Positions 9,646-18,889 of a DNA stretch of 64,000 nt are shown piece after piece. Numbering within the stretch: the stretch's first letter is position 1; each line of letters opens with the position of its first letter. Made by a program: the position numbers and the translations under genes. Origin of the DNA: Bradyrhizobium mercantei (GTDB lineage Bacteria; Pseudomonadota; Alphaproteobacteria; Rhizobiales; Xanthobacteraceae); NCBI RefSeq assembly GCF_001982635.1, contig NZ_MKFI01000001.1:426774-490773 (forward strand), written 5' to 3'. The notes beneath the pieces are model-generated. The model ran no database searches and had not been told where the DNA came from. It was given only the letters and a program-made list of their open reading frames with translations.

Positions 9646-9703
9646 CGGCGTGTCGACCGGCGCTCGCCAAGAAAAATCCGGCAGTTACAGCGCCAAACAA
9701 GCG

Positions 9704-9721
9704 CTGTAACATTTCTGTCAT
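9704..9721 (+). promoter_or_regulatory. Pho box (PhoB operator) upstream of the phosphodiesterase
   Basis: The 18 bases CTGTAACATTTCTGTCAT form two 7-bp direct repeats separated by four A/T bases, very close to the PhoB consensus (CTGTCAT, 4 bp, CTGTCAT). The site lies 61 bp before the start codon of an alkaline-phosphatase-superfamily gene, the classic target class. The first repeat also forms a 9-bp inverted pair with GTTACAGCG at 9683-9691. Phosphate-starvation control is inferred. Confidence 0.65.
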
Positions 9722-9782
9722 ATGGCAAAACTAAACGAAGGCGGCGGCGATCTGCCGCGGGGCCCTATGGGGGAGCGAGAAA

Positions 9783-11624
9783 ATGCGTCGAGCCATCACA
9801 CTATTGTCCGCGAGCATAATCGCGCTTTCAGCCGGCGCCGCGTCCGCGCAGAACGCAAAGCCCCGCAACCTGATCCTGTTCGTCCCCGACGGCCTGCGCG
9901 GCGGCATCGTGACGCCGCAGACGGCGCCCGCGATGGCCGAGATCCGCGACAAAGGCGTTCATTTCAAGAATTCGCACTCGCTGTTCCCGACCTTCACGAT
10001 GGCGAACAGCTCGGCACTGTCGACCGGCCACTATCTCGGCGACACCGGCACCTTCTCCAACACGATCTATACCGGCTACACCTCGGTGCCGGCCGGCGAC
10101 ACCGTGGTGCCGTTCATCGAGAACGACGCGGTACTCGCCGATATCGACGATCACTTCAACGGCGACTACCTCAATGAGGAGACGCTGCTGAAGATGGCCC
10201 GCGGCCAGGGTTTCAGCACCGCGGCCATCGGCAAGGTCGGTCCGACCCTGCTGTTCGACCACACCGATCGCGGCAAGAACACGATCGTGGTCGACGATTC
10301 CACCGGCGGCAAGACCGGCGTGCCGCTGTCCGATGAGATGAAGGAGGCACTGACCAAGGCCGGCCTGCCGCTCGCCACCCCGAGCCGCGGCGACAACGCC
10401 AAGGCGGGCGACGCCAAGACGCCGGGCACCACGGTCGCCAACGTCGCGCAGCAGGGCTACATGGCCGACGTCGCGACCAAGGTCGTGCTGCCGATGTTCA
10501 AGGCGCGCAACAAGCCGTTCGTGCTGGTGTTCTGGTCGCGCGACCCTGACGGCAGCCAGCACAACACCGGTGACAGCCTAAACACCATCACCCCCGGCAT
10601 CAACGGTCCGACCTCGATGGCCGGCATCAAGAATGCCGACAACAACCTCGCCCAGCTCCGCAAGGCGCTCGACGAGCTCGGGCTGTCGGCCACCACCAAC
10701 ATCATGGTCTCCTCCGACCACGGCTTCTCGACGATCTCGAAGGAGAGCAAGACCAGCCCCTCGGCCAAGATCGCCTTCGACGACACGCCGAAGGATTTCC
10801 TGCCGATGGGCTTCCTGGCGATCGATCTCGCGAAGGCGCTGAACCTGCCGCTGTTCGACCCCAACGACAAGAACGCCAAGGTCGCCGACAACGCCCACCC
10901 GAAGGCCGGCAACGGCGTGCTCGGCCAGGACCCGGCCAAGCCCGACGTCGTGATCGCGACCAATGGCGGCTCGGACCTGATCTATCTGCCGAACCGTGAC
11001 AAGAAGCTCGCCGACCGCGTCGTCAAGGCGCTGCTCGAGCAGGACTATGTCAGCGGCCTGTTCGTCGACGACAAGCTCGGCACCTTCCCCGGCACGCTGC
11101 CGATGTCGAACCTCAATCTGAAGGGCAAGGCAGTGACGCCGAACCCGTCGATCGTGGTCAACTTCCGCTCCTGGTCGAGCGGCTGCGAGATCCCGACCAA
11201 CTGCTCGGTGCAGATCGCCGACACCGTGCTGCGCCAGGGCCAGGGCATGCATGGCAGCTTCAGCCGTGGCGACACCTTCAACTTCACCGCCGCGATCGGC
11301 CCCGACTTCAAGGCGGGCTATGTCGACCCGCTGCCGGTCAGCAACGCCGATGTCGGCATGACCGCAGCCCAGCTGCTCGGCCTGCGCGCCCCGAACAATG
11401 GCGGCTTGATCGGCCGGGTGATGTCGGAGGCGCTGCCGAACGGCATCGTGCCGAAGATGGCCGAGGGCACCATCATGTCGAAGAAGCCGTCGGCCAACGG
11501 CCTGCGCACCGTGCTGAAATTCCAGCGCGTGCTCTCGACCCGCTATTTCGACGTCGCCGGCTTCCCGGGGCGCACGCTCGGGCTCGAGGAGACCGGCGGC
11601 AAACAGAAAACGGCGGGGAAGTGA
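9783..11624 (+). CDS. Exported alkaline-phosphatase-superfamily nucleotide pyrophosphatase/phosphodiesterase
   Basis: A 613-residue protein with a cleavable signal peptide (MRRAITLLSASIIALSAGAA, cleavage after SAQ or ASA near residue 22). The metal-binding LFVPDGLRGG (Asp36) and the nucleophile segment FPTFTMANS (Thr72) match the NPP branch of the superfamily, which uses two zinc ions and a threonine to split phosphodiesters or pyrophosphates. The later metal motif SSDHGFST provides Asp312 and His313. A large insert with many Gly/Asn/Lys residues follows. The Pho box 61 bp upstream suggests a role in scavenging phosphate from organic compounds in the periplasm. A nine-bp hairpin overlaps the stop codon. 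It is monocistronic: the next gene is on the opposite strand. Confidence 0.88.
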   Translation: MRRAITLLSASIIALSAGAASAQNAKPRNLILFVPDGLRGGIVTPQTAPAMAEIRDKGVHFKNSHSLFPTFTMANSSALSTGHYLGDTGTFSNTIYTGYTSVPAGDTVVPFIENDAVLADIDDHFNGDYLNEETLLKMARGQGFSTAAIGKVGPTLLFDHTDRGKNTIVVDDSTGGKTGVPLSDEMKEALTKAGLPLATPSRGDNAKAGDAKTPGTTVANVAQQGYMADVATKVVLPMFKARNKPFVLVFWSRDPDGSQHNTGDSLNTITPGINGPTSMAGIKNADNNLAQLRKALDELGLSATTNIMVSSDHGFSTISKESKTSPSAKIAFDDTPKDFLPMGFLAIDLAKALNLPLFDPNDKNAKVADNAHPKAGNGVLGQDPAKPDVVIATNGGSDLIYLPNRDKKLADRVVKALLEQDYVSGLFVDDKLGTFPGTLPMSNLNLKGKAVTPNPSIVVNFRSWSSGCEIPTNCSVQIADTVLRQGQGMHGSFSRGDTFNFTAAIGPDFKAGYVDPLPVSNADVGMTAAQLLGLRAPNNGGLIGRVMSEALPNGIVPKMAEGTIMSKKPSANGLRTVLKFQRVLSTRYFDVAGFPGRTLGLEETGGKQKTAGK

Positions 11625-11633
11625 TCCCCGCCG
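11611..11633 (+). terminator. GC-rich hairpin at the stop codon of the phosphodiesterase gene
   Basis: CGGCGGGGA pairs with TCCCCGCCG around a 5-base loop that contains the TGA stop. There is no U-tract, so it may be a Rho-dependent end or an mRNA-stabilising hairpin rather than a classical intrinsic terminator. Confidence 0.45.
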
Positions 11634-11700
11634 CTCTCGCCTGAAGCCGTCTTGCTTGTAGCCTTTCGTTCGGGACGATGCAGGACATCGCCCCGGATGA

Positions 11701-12282
11701 TCACATCATCCCGATGTCGAACACGTTGGGCAGCTGCGCTGCGAGCGGCAGAGCGGTCGCGCCGACCAGCGTCGCAACCATCGCCGCGAGCGCACGGCCG
11801 GTGCGGCGCTGACCGCGCATGCGACCGGCAATCCACTCCAGAACCTTGGTGTCCATCTTGGTGCCCTGCGTCGGCGCCCAGCGACCGATGTCGGTCTCGG
11901 GTGACAGCGCCACCGTGCGCGGCGGCACCGGCAGGCCGGACTCGGACGCGGCATGGTGGGCGATCGCCTTGGCGAGCAGGTCGTCGAACCGGCCGCCATC
12001 GCTGCGCTCGGCAGCCGCCTCGTTGATCGCGAACAGCGCCTCGATCTCGGCTCGGCTGACCGGCTGATGCTCGACCGCGGCCGCCGTCAAGATGCGCGCG
12101 CACCAGGCAGCGTCATCGGCATCGAGCGACCGGGAGAAATGGATACGGCCCTTGGTGGTCGGGCCTTCGCCGGTGATGACGCCGTCGCGGACGATGGTCA
12201 GCGCGTGGGCGGCGGTCTTGCGGCAGGACGGATGCAACGCACCGCTGAGAGCCTCAGCGGTCTTGGTACTTGGGGTAGACAT
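11701..12282 (-). CDS. Conserved hypothetical protein, 193 aa
   Basis: Not recognised. It starts MSTPSTKTAEALSGALHPSC at an ATG (12280-12282). The first 140 residues are soluble and helical in character, with an alanine- and glutamate-rich middle (AEIEALFAINEAAAERSDGG). Near the C-terminus a hydrophobic stretch (ALAAMVATLVGATALPLAA) could be a single membrane helix, leaving the C-terminal NVFDIGMM. It is convergent with the phosphodiesterase gene and divergent from the peroxiredoxin gene with a 390-bp gap. Codon use is chromosomal. No function is proposed. Confidence 0.65.
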   Translation of the reverse strand: MSTPSTKTAEALSGALHPSCRKTAAHALTIVRDGVITGEGPTTKGRIHFSRSLDADDAAWCARILTAAAVEHQPVSRAEIEALFAINEAAAERSDGGRFDDLLAKAIAHHAASESGLPVPPRTVALSPETDIGRWAPTQGTKMDTKVLEWIAGRMRGQRRTGRALAAMVATLVGATALPLAAQLPNVFDIGMM

Positions 12283-12350
12283 TGTGGGGGGCTTTCAATT
12301 CCTATCTTAGGCCAGCTTTTCCATGCGGGCGTAAACGAGTGGTTAACGAT

Positions 12351-12375
12351 TCGGAACTTGGGTTCCGAGATTTTT
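12351..12375 (+). terminator. Terminator-like hairpin in the divergent region
   Basis: TCGGAAC pairs with GTTCCGA around a 4-base loop and is followed by GATTTTTAG. The T5 run lies on the + strand, yet no + strand gene ends here. It could attenuate a long peroxiredoxin leader or end an unseen small RNA. Confidence 0.35.
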
Positions 12376-12584
12376 AGATGGTTGCTATTTGGTCGCTTTG
12401 GAAGCTGTCACGGTTCAGTCCTATAGCAGCCGGGGCCGGCGTGATGACGGCGATAAGCGGCTTTATCTGGGCATTTCCAAGCTTTTGTGCCGCAGCTGAT
12501 ATTTCGCCGCAGGGGCATCGATCAAAACAAGTTGCTTGGAATTCCTCCCTCAAGAAGAAATGTTTCATCTTCTTTCAGAACCCG

Positions 12585-12613
12585 TTCACTTAAGCGTCGA
12601 TGCGCCCTATAAT
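12585..12613 (+). promoter_or_regulatory. Candidate sigma-70 promoter for the peroxiredoxin gene
   Basis: A perfect TATAAT (12608-12613) has TTCACT (12585-12590) 17 bp upstream as a weak -35 box. It lies 60 bp before the peroxiredoxin ATG. A GAGGT ribosome site follows at about 12662-12666. Confidence 0.4.
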
Positions 12614-12672
12614 GGAACCCGACCACCTCAAATGCAATTTTAGCTGCAACATCAAAGAGATGAGGTAAAATC

Positions 12673-13332
<660 letters not shown>

Positions 13333-13353
13333 CGGCCGGAACGACGTGGTCGA

Positions 13354-14817
13354 GTGGCAAGCGCACAGCCCGTTATCGTCTGGTTCCGCGACGATCTGCG
13401 ACTGTCGGACCACCCGGCCCTGCACGAAGCAGCCAGCCGCGGCACGCCCGTGGTTGGCCTCTATGTCCGCGACGAACAAAGCCGTGCCCTGAAACCTCCA
13501 GCCGCGCGCCCCCTCGGGGGCGCGACGCGCTGGTGGCTCGCGCAATCGCTGCGCGCACTTCGCAAAAGCCTTCAGGCGACCGGTGGAACGCTGGTGCTGC
13601 GTAGAGGACCGGCGGCTGACGTGATCGCCACGCTGGCACGCGAAATCAACGCGGGCGCCGTGTTCTGGAACGACATCGCGCAGGCGCCGCATCAAGCGAT
13701 TGCCGGCGACGTTGAATCCGCGCTCGCAAGTGACGGCATCGACTCGCAGATTTTCCCCGGCGACCTGCTCGTCGATCCCAAAGCCATCCGCAACAAGGAC
13801 AATCGCGGCCTGCGCGTCTTCACGCCGTTCTGGCGGCGCGTGCAGGGCCTCGGCGATCCGGCAAAGCCGCTGCCGGCGCCGAAGAAGCTCACCTGCATCG
13901 GCGGTATCGCGAGCGAGGCCATCGACGACTGGAAGCTCGAGCCGACCCGGCCGGATTGGGCCGGCGGCCTGCGCGAGACCTGGACGCCGGGCGAAGCCGG
14001 CGCGCAGGCGCGGCTGAAGGCGTTTCTGGACGACGGTATCGCGGGCTACAGCAGCGACCGCGACCGGCCCGACCGCGACGGCACCTCCCGCCTGTCGCCG
14101 CATCTGCGCTTCGGCGAGCTCAGCCCGCGCCAGCTCTGGTACGCCGCCCGTTTCGCCGCCGCCGAGCATCCGCGCCTTGCCGGCGACATCGACAAGTTCC
14201 TGAGCGAGCTCGGCTGGCGCGAGTTCTGCCGCCATCTGCTGTACGACGTCCCCGACCTGGCGGAGCGGAATTTGCAGGAGCAGTTCGACGCCTTTCCGTG
14301 GAAGCGCGACGCCCGCGCATTGAAGGCCTGGCAGCGCGGCCTGACCGGCTATCCGATCGTCGATGCCGGGATGCGCGAGCTCTGGCACACCGGCGTGATG
14401 CACAACCGGGTGCGCATGGTGGTGGCCTCGTTCCTGGTGAAGCATCTGCTGATCGACTGGCGCGCCGGCGAGCAGTGGTTCTGGGACACGCTGGTCGATG
14501 CCGATGCCGGCTCAAACCCGGCGAACTGGCAATGGGTCGCCGGCTCCGGCGCCGACGCCGCGCCCTATTTCCGCGTGTTCAATCCGATCCTGCAGGGTGA
14601 GAAGTTCGATCCCGACGGCGCCTATGTCAGGCGCTGGGTGCCGGAGCTCGCGCAACTGCCCAACGAGCTGATCCATCAGCCCTGGACCGCGACGCCGATC
14701 GAGCTCGCAAGTGCCGGCATCAAGCTCGGCAAGAGCTACCCGCAGCCGATCGTCGATCACAAGCAGGGCCGCGAACGCGCACTTGCGGCATACGCGAAAA
14801 TCCGCGGCAAGGATTAG
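13354..14817 (+). CDS. phrB: Deoxyribodipyrimidine photolyase (class I CPD photolyase)
   Basis: A 487-residue flavoprotein that uses blue light to split cyclobutane pyrimidine dimers. The N-terminal antenna domain begins VIVWFRDDLRLSDHPAL, and the C-terminal FAD domain contains the signature run NRVRMVVASFLVKHL followed by GEQWFWDTLVDADAGSNPAN, with the tryptophans of the electron-transfer path. The antenna cofactor is not decided by sequence. The start is a GTG at 13354; there is no better upstream start before the peroxiredoxin stop 21 bp away. The gene ends overlapping by 4 bp the stop of the convergent EamA transporter gene. Its coupling to a peroxiredoxin suggests a shared light/oxidative damage response. 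Confidence 0.94.
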   Translation: MASAQPVIVWFRDDLRLSDHPALHEAASRGTPVVGLYVRDEQSRALKPPAARPLGGATRWWLAQSLRALRKSLQATGGTLVLRRGPAADVIATLAREINAGAVFWNDIAQAPHQAIAGDVESALASDGIDSQIFPGDLLVDPKAIRNKDNRGLRVFTPFWRRVQGLGDPAKPLPAPKKLTCIGGIASEAIDDWKLEPTRPDWAGGLRETWTPGEAGAQARLKAFLDDGIAGYSSDRDRPDRDGTSRLSPHLRFGELSPRQLWYAARFAAAEHPRLAGDIDKFLSELGWREFCRHLLYDVPDLAERNLQEQFDAFPWKRDARALKAWQRGLTGYPIVDAGMRELWHTGVMHNRVRMVVASFLVKHLLIDWRAGEQWFWDTLVDADAGSNPANWQWVAGSGADAAPYFRVFNPILQGEKFDPDGAYVRRWVPELAQLPNELIHQPWTATPIELASAGIKLGKSYPQPIVDHKQGRERALAAYAKIRGKD

Positions 14818-15683
14818 CGGCGGTTGACCAGCAGCACCGCCGCGGCACAGGCCGTCATGCCGGCAATCGCGACATAGTCCAGCTTTTCGTCGAACAGAAG
14901 ATACGCCATTAGCGCGGTCGTTGCCGGCACCAGATAGAACAGGCTCGCGACCGAGGTCGCGGCATGGTGGCGGATCAGCCAGTACAACAGCGAGATCGAA
15001 CCGATCGACAGTGCGAACACCAGCCAGGCCAGCGCCAGCACGAACTCGCCGGTCCAGTGCACCACATTGGTCTCGAACAAGAAGGCGCCGATGCCAAAGA
15101 AGATCGTCACCGCGATGTACTGCACGAGGTTGCCGGCGCGCCAGTCGATCCGGTTGCAGTAGCGGCGCTGATAGAGCGTGCCCAGCGTGATGCTGATCAG
15201 CGAGACGCCAGAGGCAAGCCAGCCCCAGCCGGCGTCGCCCGTCATCGGCCGGTTGTGCAGGATCAAGACGACGCCGGCGAGGCCAAGCACCAGCCCACCC
15301 CATTGCAGCGGCGTGACGCGCTCCCCCAACCAGCGGTTGGCGATGGTCGAGGTCAGGATCGGCTGCAAGCCCGGGATCAACGCCGAGAGCCCGGCCGGAA
15401 TCGAATGCGCGATCGCGATCGCGGTGCCGCCGAGATAGAAGCCGTGCACCAGGATGCCGGCCACCGCGCTGTGGAAGACGCCGGTGCGATCCGGCCATTT
15501 CGGCCGCGCCACCGCGGCGATGACCGCCATCACCACCACCACGAACGCCATCCGGATCGCCAGATAGGTCAGCGGCTCCGCATTGTTGATGACGTATTTG
15601 GTGCCGATGAATCCCGTGCTCCACAGCACGACAAAGATCGCCGGCGCCAGACGAGCGGCAGTTTCCTCGAAGCTCTTGTTCAT
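14814..15683 (-). CDS. EamA/DMT-family transporter (10 TM)
   Basis: A 289-residue inner-membrane protein with ten hydrophobic helices arranged as two EamA repeats (about 15-140 and 160-285). The first repeat shows the usual FVVLWSTGFIGTKYV opening and the GLSALIPGLQPILTS segment at the end of helix 4. Members of the drug/metabolite family move amino acids, nucleotides or similar small solutes by proton exchange; the substrate cannot be told from sequence. It starts at an ATG (15681-15683) and ends converging with the photolyase gene, overlapping by 4 bp. No neighbour hints at a substrate. Confidence 0.87.
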   Translation of the reverse strand: MNKSFEETAARLAPAIFVVLWSTGFIGTKYVINNAEPLTYLAIRMAFVVVVMAVIAAVARPKWPDRTGVFHSAVAGILVHGFYLGGTAIAIAHSIPAGLSALIPGLQPILTSTIANRWLGERVTPLQWGGLVLGLAGVVLILHNRPMTGDAGWGWLASGVSLISITLGTLYQRRYCNRIDWRAGNLVQYIAVTIFFGIGAFLFETNVVHWTGEFVLALAWLVFALSIGSISLLYWLIRHHAATSVASLFYLVPATTALMAYLLFDEKLDYVAIAGMTACAAAVLLVNRR

Positions 15684-15758
15684 TGCAGGCCGTCATTGCC
15701 TGAAGATGGGGCAGCCGGCAATCGCGAATTTTGGCGGGGTTGGCGCCCCAGGCACACC

Positions 15759-15880
15759 GTCGTCCCTGCGAAAGCAGGGACCCATACTCCGGGGCCCGGC
15801 TTGTGAACGCGACTCGTCGTTCCAGCGACGTACAGCAATCAACATCGGTGGTTATGGGTCCCTGCTTCCGCTGGGACGAC
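15759..15880. repeat. Palindromic intergenic element with 28-nt terminal inverted arms
   Basis: The arms 15759-15786 and 15853-15880 are inverted copies that differ at only two of 28 positions; each contains the core GCAGGGACCCATA or its complement. Total length is 122 bp. Elements with this core are common between genes in Bradyrhizobium and Rhodopseudomonas (from general knowledge), so this looks like a REP/MITE-type dispersed repeat. It occupies most of the 293-bp gap between the EamA and TPR-regulator genes. Confidence 0.75.
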
Positions 15881-15976
15881 AGCGAGTCTGTTATCCGATC
15901 TATGAGTCAAACGTTCGCGTTCTCGCGACAAGAACCGTCTGAGCTTTGGATTTCGAAACAGTCCGGCTGTACGCGG

Positions 15977-17542
15977 TCAACCGGTGAGACCGGCCTTGCG
16001 CAATCCGTCGAGGAAATGTTCGCGGTCACCGGGATCGCGATAGCGTTCGGCCCTCACCCGCGCGAGGTCGAGGGTTTTTGCGGGTGCGGATTTGCCATTG
16101 GCATTCAGTTCGCGGCATCGTTCGCGAACGAATGCGTCTACCTCGGACCGCGCCTCGGCGAGCCGCCCCGTCTGGGCATGGCAGGCCGCAAGGAGCCCGT
16201 GCGACCATCGATCGAACGACCGCGCCTCCAGCAATGCCTTGATCGCCTGCTCGTACTCACGCCCGGAATAAAGCGCGAGCGCGTGATACCAGTGGTACAG
16301 ATTGGGCGGAAAGGGATTGAGCCGCTTCGCCGTCCCGATCCATATCAGTGCCTCGCGCCAGCGCCCCCAGTAGACCAGGATGTTGGCGAACACCGCCGCC
16401 ACGTCGGCATCGTTTGGATTGAGCGCCAGCGCCCGGCCGAAATGGATTTCCGCCCTGGCGTCCTCTTTCGACAGAAACAGCAGCTGCGCGAACACGCCAT
16501 GAGACCAGGCGTCGCCGTCATCGATGTCGAGCGCGGTCTCGATCTCGCGAAACGCCTCGCCCACCGTCGCGGTGGTCGGCGATTCCAGAAACACATCGCA
16601 GACGATGGTCCAGGCGATGTTGACATGGGCGCGGGCATATTGCGGGTCGAGCGCGACGGCGCTGCGAAAATACGCCCTCGCCTGCGCCATGTCCTTCACG
16701 GTCAATTGACGCCATCGCTCGTTTCCGAGCAGAACCAGGTCATAGGCGGTAATGCTGGAGGTCGGCTTGCGCCTGGCGATCTCGCGGCCGGCGTCCTCCA
16801 GGCGGCCCGGCAGGGCGGCCACGATCGCCCGGACGATCTCATCCTGCAGGGTGAAGATGTCTTCCAGGTCGCGGTCGTAGCGCGCGGTCCAGAGACTGTA
16901 ACCGGTTGCGGCATCGAGCAGCTGGACGGTCACCCGCACCCGGTCGCCGACCTTGCGCACGCTCCCCTCGGCGACGTACCTGACACCGAGCTCGCGGCCG
17001 ATCCGCTTGATCTCGGACGTCTTCCCCTTGTAGGCGAAGCTCGAATGGCGGGCGACGACGAACAGCGACCTGAACCGCGACAGTTCGGCGATGATGTCGC
17101 CGGTGATCCCGTCGGAGAAATAATCCTGCCCGGGATCGCCGCTCAGATTCAGAAACGGTAGCACCGCGAGCGACGGCCTGTCGGACACTGCCGGTGCCGG
17201 CACGATCGGCAGCCCTGCTCCGGAATCGGCGGCGAGCGGCGGCCCGACATAACGGTAGCCACGGCGCGGCAGCGTCTCGATCCAGGTCGCGCCGCCGTCG
17301 ACGCCGGCAAAGACCCGACGCAGGGCGGCGATCTGCACCGTCAGATTGCTCTCCTCGATCGCAAGCCCCGGCCACGCCGCCTGCATCAACGCGTCCTTGG
17401 AAACCGGCGTCCCCGCTCGCTCGACCAGCAGCCGGAGCAGCACCACCGCGCGCCGTCCGAGCGCGACCGGTTCGGCCTCGTGGAACAGCATCTCGGCCTC
17501 GGCATCGAGGCGGTAGGGCCCGAATTCGTGGATCGTCGCCAT
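15977..17542 (-). CDS. Winged-helix / TolB-like / TPR regulator
   Basis: A 521-residue protein. Residues 1-100 are an OmpR-type winged helix (FGPYRLDAEAEMLFHE, then NLTVQIAALRRVF and LPRRGYRYVGP), residues about 120-260 are the TolB-N-like domain usual in proteins annotated as adenylate-cyclase-like (PSLAVLPFLNLSGDPGQDYF), and the remainder is TPR repeats (about 270-500). Proteins of this plan are frequent in Bradyrhizobium; they lack a receiver domain and their signal is unknown. The ATG at 17540-17542 is chosen because the winged helix begins there; an upstream extension would be low-quality sequence. It is divergent from the acyl-CoA-dehydrogenase-like gene (102-bp gap) and may control it. 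Confidence 0.87.
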   Translation of the reverse strand: MATIHEFGPYRLDAEAEMLFHEAEPVALGRRAVVLLRLLVERAGTPVSKDALMQAAWPGLAIEESNLTVQIAALRRVFAGVDGGATWIETLPRRGYRYVGPPLAADSGAGLPIVPAPAVSDRPSLAVLPFLNLSGDPGQDYFSDGITGDIIAELSRFRSLFVVARHSSFAYKGKTSEIKRIGRELGVRYVAEGSVRKVGDRVRVTVQLLDAATGYSLWTARYDRDLEDIFTLQDEIVRAIVAALPGRLEDAGREIARRKPTSSITAYDLVLLGNERWRQLTVKDMAQARAYFRSAVALDPQYARAHVNIAWTIVCDVFLESPTTATVGEAFREIETALDIDDGDAWSHGVFAQLLFLSKEDARAEIHFGRALALNPNDADVAAVFANILVYWGRWREALIWIGTAKRLNPFPPNLYHWYHALALYSGREYEQAIKALLEARSFDRWSHGLLAACHAQTGRLAEARSEVDAFVRERCRELNANGKSAPAKTLDLARVRAERYRDPGDREHFLDGLRKAGLTG

Positions 17543-17644
17543 GGCCGGAAGACTACATTTTTCCCAACTTTTTCGGAACGGATTCAGGACCTCGGAGAAG
17601 CCCGCGATCATGCTGCGGCAGTACAGAACTTCGAGGAGAGCCCG

Positions 17645-18859
17645 ATGCGCGATCCAGGTCATGCGACGGAAGCGGGCGGTCCGACGGCGCGTTCCGGTCC
17701 GGTGGTGAAGGCCGGGGCCCCGGCCGAGCTTTGCCGCGTGCTCGAGGCCGTCGAGGCGCTGGCCCCGCTCATCGCTGCGCAACGCGCCGCGTTCGATAGC
17801 AGACGGAGGTTGCCGGACGCGGTTTTCGCCGCGCTGGCCGATGCCGGCCTGTTCCGGCTCTGGCTGCCGCGCGCGCTCGGCGGACCCGAATTGTCTCCCG
17901 TCGACTTCATGCGCGTCGTCGAAGCCGCCTCCGCGCTCGACGGCTCCGTCGGCTGGCTGGTCGGCAACGGCGGCGGCATGAGCCGGATCGGCGGCTATCT
18001 CGATGAGACCGTCGTGCGCGAGTGGTTCGCCGACCCGCGCGCTTTTGTCGCGAGTTCGACCGGAGCGGTCGGCACCGCGACCGCCGTCGCGGGCGGCTAT
18101 CGCCTGTCCGGGCGCTGGCCATTCGGGAGCGGCGCGCATCATGCGACGCGCTTCATGGTGCTGGCCAGCGTCGCGCCCGGGGATCCGGATTCGCCGCTGC
18201 TCTGCTGCTATCCCGATCGGGCTGACGTGACCATCCACGACAACTGGCATGTGTCCGGCTTGCGCGGCAGCGGAAGCTGCGATTTCGAGGCACGGGATAT
18301 CTTCATGCCCGCCGCTCACGCCCATCCGTTCATCGGGCTGCGACCGACCCAGCCCGGACTGCTCTATCGCCTGCCGCCATCATCGGTGTTTGCGTGGAGC
18401 ATCTGCGGGGTGCCGCTCGGCATCGCCTCCGGCGCCATGACCGCGTTCGCGGAGCTCGCCAGCCGGAAAGGCCGTCAAGGCACCCGCTCCGTGCTACGCG
18501 ATCACGAAACCGTCCAGGCAACGCTCGGACGGGCAAGAGCCACGCTTCGCGCCGCCCGCGCCTTCATCATCGATGCCATGACGGAGTTGATGGCCGCGGC
18601 CGAGACCGGCGGCGACCGGCTGGTTGCGGCGCGCGCGGACGTCCGGATCGCCAACGCATATGGAGCCGAGACCGCCATGTCCATCACCGATGAACTGGCC
18701 GCGAGCGCGGGCGCCGCCGCCATCTTCGAGACCTGCGCCATCGAGCGCGCGGGCCGCGATGCGCGCGCCGCCGCGAAGCACATCGCGATGAGCCCGAACA
18801 ATTACATCATCGCCGGCCGCCTGGCGCTGGGGCTCGATCCCGGCACGATGAGGTTCTGA
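17645..18859 (+). CDS. Acyl-CoA dehydrogenase-fold flavin oxidase/monooxygenase
   Basis: A 404-residue protein with the acyl-CoA dehydrogenase fold: the N-terminal helical part (LPDAVFAALADAGLFRLWLP), the middle beta domain (YRLSGRWPFGSG) and a C-terminal four-helix bundle (AAAIFETCAIERAGRDARA). The features fit the DszC/HsaA/HpaB-C branch, reduced-flavin monooxygenases, more than true dehydrogenases, since the usual catalytic glutamate context is not seen. Substrate unknown. No flavin reductase is nearby. The ATG at 17645 follows a GAGAGCCC stretch. It is divergent from the TPR regulator and precedes a GNAT gene by 30 bp, so the two could be cotranscribed. Confidence 0.8.
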   Translation: MRDPGHATEAGGPTARSGPVVKAGAPAELCRVLEAVEALAPLIAAQRAAFDSRRRLPDAVFAALADAGLFRLWLPRALGGPELSPVDFMRVVEAASALDGSVGWLVGNGGGMSRIGGYLDETVVREWFADPRAFVASSTGAVGTATAVAGGYRLSGRWPFGSGAHHATRFMVLASVAPGDPDSPLLCCYPDRADVTIHDNWHVSGLRGSGSCDFEARDIFMPAAHAHPFIGLRPTQPGLLYRLPPSSVFAWSICGVPLGIASGAMTAFAELASRKGRQGTRSVLRDHETVQATLGRARATLRAARAFIIDAMTELMAAAETGGDRLVAARADVRIANAYGAETAMSITDELAASAGAAAIFETCAIERAGRDARAAAKHIAMSPNNYIIAGRLALGLDPGTMRF

Positions 18860-18889
18860 AAATTATCCGGCCACCAACGGAGTTGCCTG

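Larger units (their letters stand above)
12283..12672. other. Divergent intergenic region between the hypothetical gene and the peroxiredoxin gene
   Basis: 390 bp, visibly more A+T-rich than its neighbours. It holds a terminator-like hairpin at 12351-12375 and a candidate promoter at 12585-12613. A short frame at 12378-12593 has no convincing start or ribosome site and was not accepted as a gene. Confidence 0.5.

Noticed and set aside
12378..12593. 71-codon frame before the peroxiredoxin gene
   Set aside because: No ribosome site, weak start, mixed composition; it lies across the leader and promoter region.
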